DNA from: Pegea sp. RAD2-039
Lineage: Eukaryota; Chordata; Thaliacea; Salpida; Salpidae
Direction of reading: 5' to 3'
Assembly: GCA_034620365.1 (NCBI GenBank)
Contig: JAQGEQ010000071.1
Coordinates: forward strand, 930,001-994,000
Length of the DNA stretch: 64,000 nucleotides
Positions 59,781-64,000 of this stretch are shown piece after piece. The notes under the pieces were generated by a model. It ran no database searches and was not told the origin of the DNA. It saw only the letters and a program-made list of their open reading frames with translations. Position 1 is the first letter of the stretch. Every line of letters starts with the position of its first letter. Position numbers and translations under genes: made by a program.

Positions 59781-61599
59781 CCTTTAAATAACCTTTTAAA
59801 ATTTTTGCCCTGAAATTAGTAAGTTTCATAATGAAATTTAACAGTAGTATGTTGATAAGTATTCAGTAAATCATAAACTGAATATATAACTTAAAAAGTC
59901 TAAGATGTCAAAGCTGTAGATAAGGACCCAAAATCTATTATTGCAGTAAGAATAAAACAACACAAAAAGTTTTATTTCAAGAGTAAATAACGTATGATTC
60001 AAAAAACGATATTTTCCAAAATGTTATGTAATTATTATATCAAGTTTTGGCAACAAATCATTTCATTAATTTTTAGGTTTCATTGATGGACATATAACTC
60101 CTTAGAGCGATCAAGTAGTATTTTAAAACATGTAAGCTTAAAGTAGATAAACTTGTTAAAATATTTATTAATTTGTGTTTTGGTTAAGTAATGAGTTAAT
60201 AAATTTAATTGTATATGATATAAATTCAACATTGTATTATATGGTCAGCAATGAAGTTTAACAACTGCTTAAGTAACTTTATTTTTTCCGATTACCGATC
60301 TAATAGTAGTAACTGCGCTCGTCAGTAAAGTACAGATGTGACTTTAGGTTTCTTAAGTTAAAATTACTTGAGTTGAGTTTTAATTTACAAGTAATTTTTT
60401 TTACATTCCCACTAAAAATCACGGATGAACAAAAAGTTTTCCGAAAGGTTTAAAATTTATAAAGAAAAAATGTCCTGCGAAACCACCTGATGTGCAAATC
60501 TTTATTGTAAGTATGCATTATATAATTCAAATAAAAAACCTGCACTAATAATTAAGATTTCGTAAAAAATTGTTGAGTTATTCAAACAAGTCTAACGTCA
60601 ATATGGAATTTAAGTCATTATTTCTTATAATTAAAATGCCATTATGAACTACACCATTTTTACCTTCTTGCTGTCAATATTTACATACAGAGAAAAATTT
60701 ACATTACGTTTGCGGAAGTTTTACATAATTTGTTTGATGTAATTTTTTAAACATATAAATCATTAATTCAAAACTATAATAATTAGTTATATTTGTTATA
60801 ACCATTTATTAAATTAAGAACAAAGCTTACTAATATCGTTTGTTGTTTTTTTATTAATATTTTCAATTATGAATCTTAAAATTGTAAAACAAACACGAAC
60901 TTTAGTAATTAAATGCAAATTATCTCTTTGTACTGAACTAGGATGATTTGATTAAAGTCTTTTTTTATCAGTTCATAAAGATAAGATAGCTAATATCTAT
61001 ACTTATCTGTAATCTAAGATTTTGTATTTTGGCATAAATTTGTAAGTATAGTTTTTTATATTAGTAAAATAAAAATTTTCATATAAAGCAAACAAGATGA
61101 TATTATAGGGCATGGATGATAGATATATTTTAAAGTATTAATCTAAATATTTTATATCATATTTTTTGCTTTAATGGTACTGTCATTAATTGACCCTAAA
61201 ATTATAGATTGTGATAGAAACTGATTGGCTGCATGGTTATAATAGCATAGTTAAAACCTTTACTTGTGTACACAGGCTTGAATTAAATGTAGAGCATAAG
61301 AACTTGATAGAAAGCTGGGTTGATTTTTACTTTGATTTGTTAGACTATTTGACAAACATCTAATCTAATTACAATCTCATAAATTAAAAATTGTGTTCTT
61401 GATGGCATTGTCTTTTTGATGAGTAATCATAGACTTATGAATTGACATAAAGGTACTAACTTCTTATGATGACTTGTATAATTCCTAACAATTTGTATTG
61501 TTAATTAATACAAAAAGCATGTATATTGTATATCCTTTATTAAATTAGCTATACAAGTTTTAGGGATTTATTTTTTCTATAATATATCAAGACTGAATC
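59781..61599. other. Intergenic upstream of TBK1
   Basis: AT-rich, no gene recognised. An acceptor-like TTTTTTCTATAATATATCAAG ends at 61591, eight bases before the TBK1 ATG. The TBK1 promoter is expected here. Confidence 0.45.
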
Positions 61600-64000
61600 A
61601 TGCAACAACAAGGTAAAATAATCACAACAACCGCTTATACTTGGTCTTCAAATGATATGTTAGGTCGTGGCGCATTTGGACAAGTATATAAAGGAATTGA
61701 CAGAGTATGCCACATTTTTGAAAAAGAAATTAATTAAAAATCTAAATTATTAAATCTGCAGCAAGGTTCTAGAGAAGTTGCAATTAAGACATTTGATAAA
61801 ACCGTTATTCGAGTTGAAGAAATAGAATTGCTGAAACGTGTAAAGCATAAAAACATAGTTCATTTATATGCAACTGATGTAAGTTCTCTATTTAAAACTG
61901 ATTGTAAATTGAATGATGAATATTTGTATAAACTTTTAGTCTCAGTCTCATGGAAGAACAATTATGGTCATGGAACTCTGTAATGCAGGTAATTTGCATA
62001 ACATGTTAGAAGATCCGGAAAACAACTATGGATTTGAGGAAGAGGACTTCAAGTTAATTCTTTCTCATATAAGTAAGATCATTCTGTTCATCAGATTAGT
62101 TTCGATTCATTCTTTTGACATTGCAAATAGTTTTTTGAAGAAATTTTATTTAACAATTTTATTTGGTAACTCTTATAGCTGATGGAATGAAAGTTTTGTT
62201 CGATGAAAATATTGTTCATCGTGATTTGAAGCCAGGGAATATCATGAGGACTATCAGTGATAGTGGAGAAGTGGTCTATAAGCTCACAGATTTTGGTGCT
62301 GCTCGTGAACTAAAGGAAACTGAGCAATTTACCTCTTTATGTGGAACTCAAGAGTACCTGGTCTGTTAAAAACAAAGATTCAAACATTTGAAATTTGCAA
62401 CTTGATTGCAGCATCCAGATATGTATGCTGCATTCCTTAAGATGCCTACAACTAATCGTTTTGGGGCTTGCATCGATTTATGGAGTTTAGGAGTCACTCT
62501 CTATCACATTGCAACTGGGGCTTTACCATTTCGCCCTTATGGGGGCGTACGGAAGAACATGCAAGGAATGTGAGTAAAAGAAAGGACATCTGTTGAAGAT
62601 GATGAGTGTGTCATTAGGATGAAGATCACTTCGAAGAAACCATCTAATGCGATATCAGGATCACAAAATGAAGATGGTGAAATTGAGTGGGGATTTGAAC
62701 TCCCAAAGACTTGTTGCTTCTCTCAGTAAGTCAAGTGATGATGTGCAGTGAGAGATTTGATGAGATCAATTTTATAGGAGTTTCCGTGAAGAAATTGTTC
62801 CCATTTTATTGGGAATCTTAGAACATGATACACAGAAGATCTGGACATTTGAAAAATACTTTAAAGAGGTAGATGATCTTCTGAAGAAGAGGATAGTTCA
62901 TGTCTTTTCTATGTCCTCATCTACTTATCAACCTCTCTACATGACAAATGAAAACAGGTTTTAACCAATCACAATCAACCAATCACAATTAACCAATCAC
63001 AATTAACCAATCACAATTAACCAATCACAATTAACCAATCACAATTAACCAATCACAATTAACCAATCACAATCAACCAATCACAATTAACCAATCACAA
63101 TCAACCAATCACAATCAAGCAATCACAATTAACCAATCACAATCAACCAATCACAATTAACCAATCACAATCAACCAATCATGGCTTCTTACTTTTCAGT
63201 TTTTCTGCACTTGAAGACAAAATGGAGAGATATTTTCGAATCTTGATCTACAAACAATTGATTTTATTTGATGGTAGAGTCTTGGACAAATCTTCAAAGA
63301 TCATATCAGATCTTCCTTTCACTACAAGTCATCAACCTCTCATCCTTGTCAGCTGTGATCTCAAAGATCTCACCTGTATCCCGATCCCCCACACGTGTCA
63401 GTGTTACATCACGATACTCGAGGTGTATTTTAACATCAGTGTCACTTCAGGTAAACCCCCAAAAGTAAAAGCGGATCTGACATATGAGAATGATGCGAAT
63501 TTGGCGAGGATATGTGCCAGTACCTTGTACAACATCGAGAAGTCGGTGAAATATCTCGCGTTAGTCGAACATCTCATCAAATTAGCTGCCAAATGGTTCA
63601 TGTAAGTTGATGTGATCATCTCTTCATCTGAAAATGATCTTAATCCTCCTCTCAGATCTTATATGAGGTCTCGTTTACATGATACTCAACTGAACTATTT
63701 GCAATTATCCAACAAACATCAACTCTTCAAGACATCGATCTCTTGCTTCGAGCAACAGTTGGTTTTTGATCCTCTTGTTCATCTTCATTCTCATCTTCTT
63801 TCTTGTAGTTATCGGAGGGAGACTTCTTTGCTGAAGTTAATTTTGGGGCAATCAAGTGAGATGAATTCCCTCATCCAATTCTTCACTGATATTTTACAAC
63901 AAATCAGAGATCTTAAAAAGGTTAGATCTTTCAGCTCAATCCTCATTCTGATCTTCTTGATACAGATTGAAGAAGAGTTTGATAAGATTGGAAAGATGAC
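61600..64000 (+). CDS. TBK1: TANK-binding kinase 1 / IKK-epsilon homologue (3' end outside window)
   Basis: Serine/threonine kinase of innate-immune and autophagy signalling. Exons: 61600-61704, 61762-61878, 61940-62072, 62179-62360, 62412-62569, 62618-62725, 62778-62957, 63200-63601, 63656-63920, 63966 to the window end. Kinase: glycine loop [16 protein letters not shown] (Lys44), HRDLKPGN (Asp134) and DFG (156-158). The activation loop reads [13 protein letters not shown], with Ser171 at the place of human Ser172, whose phosphorylation switches the kinase on. A ubiquitin-like domain follows ([20 protein letters not shown]), then the start of the helical scaffold/dimerisation domain ([20 protein letters not shown]). 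Exon 9 is read straight through; a possible 47-base intron inside it would break the frame. Intron 7 is filled by a minisatellite. Confidence 0.93.
62963..63183 (+). repeat. 14-bp minisatellite with a CCAAT in almost every unit, in a TBK1 intron
   Basis: About 15.5 head-to-tail copies of AACCAATCACAATY, where Y is T or C. They fill nearly all of the 242-base intron 7 of TBK1, leaving only a short donor side and about 16 bases before the acceptor at 63199. The first seven or so units are almost all the T type, and the rest mix T and C. One unit has AAGCAAT instead of AACCAAT. Confidence 0.93.

Noticed and set aside
62963..63183. CRISPR array
   Set aside because: The units are directly joined with no unique spacers and sit in an intron of an animal gene; it is a minisatellite.
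63762..63808. A 47-base intron in TBK1 exon 9 (GTTTTTG to CTTGTAG)
   Set aside because: Removing it shifts the frame and leads to an early stop. Reading through keeps 56 further in-frame codons up to a normal donor at 63921.

Overview
The window is nuclear DNA of an invertebrate animal. It is strongly AT-rich. Its genes are split by many short introns (mostly about 50-100 bases, nearly all GT-AG), and the products are animal-type: TBK1 with kinase plus ubiquitin-like domains, a fused CoA synthase, an SHB-type SH2 adaptor, RMI1 and GCLM. A CYP7-type P450 would fit a deuterostome, for example a tunicate, but the species cannot be fixed from the sequence alone.

Layout: 0.7-7.9 kb, a CYP7-like P450 (minus) with a nearly intact CR1/jockey-like LINE in its fifth intron. 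10.1-12.1 kb, RMI1 (plus). 14.0-14.8 kb, an intronless aquaporin-8-like gene (plus). 18.7-21.1 kb, an unrecognised acidic, tyrosine-rich, single-pass membrane protein (minus). 23.3-26.9 kb, an SLC26 anion transporter (minus). 27.8-29.7 kb, mobile-element debris and one exon-like orphan. 32.8-35.3 kb, an SHB-family SH2 adaptor (plus). 37.4-38.6 kb, a dead non-LTR element. 39.8-41.1 kb, U2A' (SNRPA1), and 41.4-42.4 kb, GDP-glucose phosphorylase, both minus. 43.6-47.3 kb, two decayed LINEs end to end. 48.7-50.5 kb GCLM, 54.0-55.5 kb a cytosolic sulfotransferase, 55.8-57.8 kb COASY, all minus. 58.6-59.8 kb, a LINE 3' fragment followed by a tRNA-headed SINE. 61.6 kb to the end, TBK1 (plus, cut by the window edge).

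The genes are mostly unrelated housekeeping and signalling genes. GCLM, the sulfotransferase, COASY and the SLC26 carrier all touch thiol or sulfate chemistry, but nothing shows co-regulation. Exon boundaries below were worked out by hand from splice signals, reading-frame phase and family similarity; individual boundaries may be off by a base. Most interesting signals: a SINE whose 3' end copies the tail of the resident LINE family; a LINE whose tail has replaced the pyrimidine tract of a P450 splice acceptor; the acidic tyrosine-rich membrane protein; and acceptor-like sites a few bases upstream of many start codons, which suggest 5'UTR introns or spliced-leader trans-splicing.
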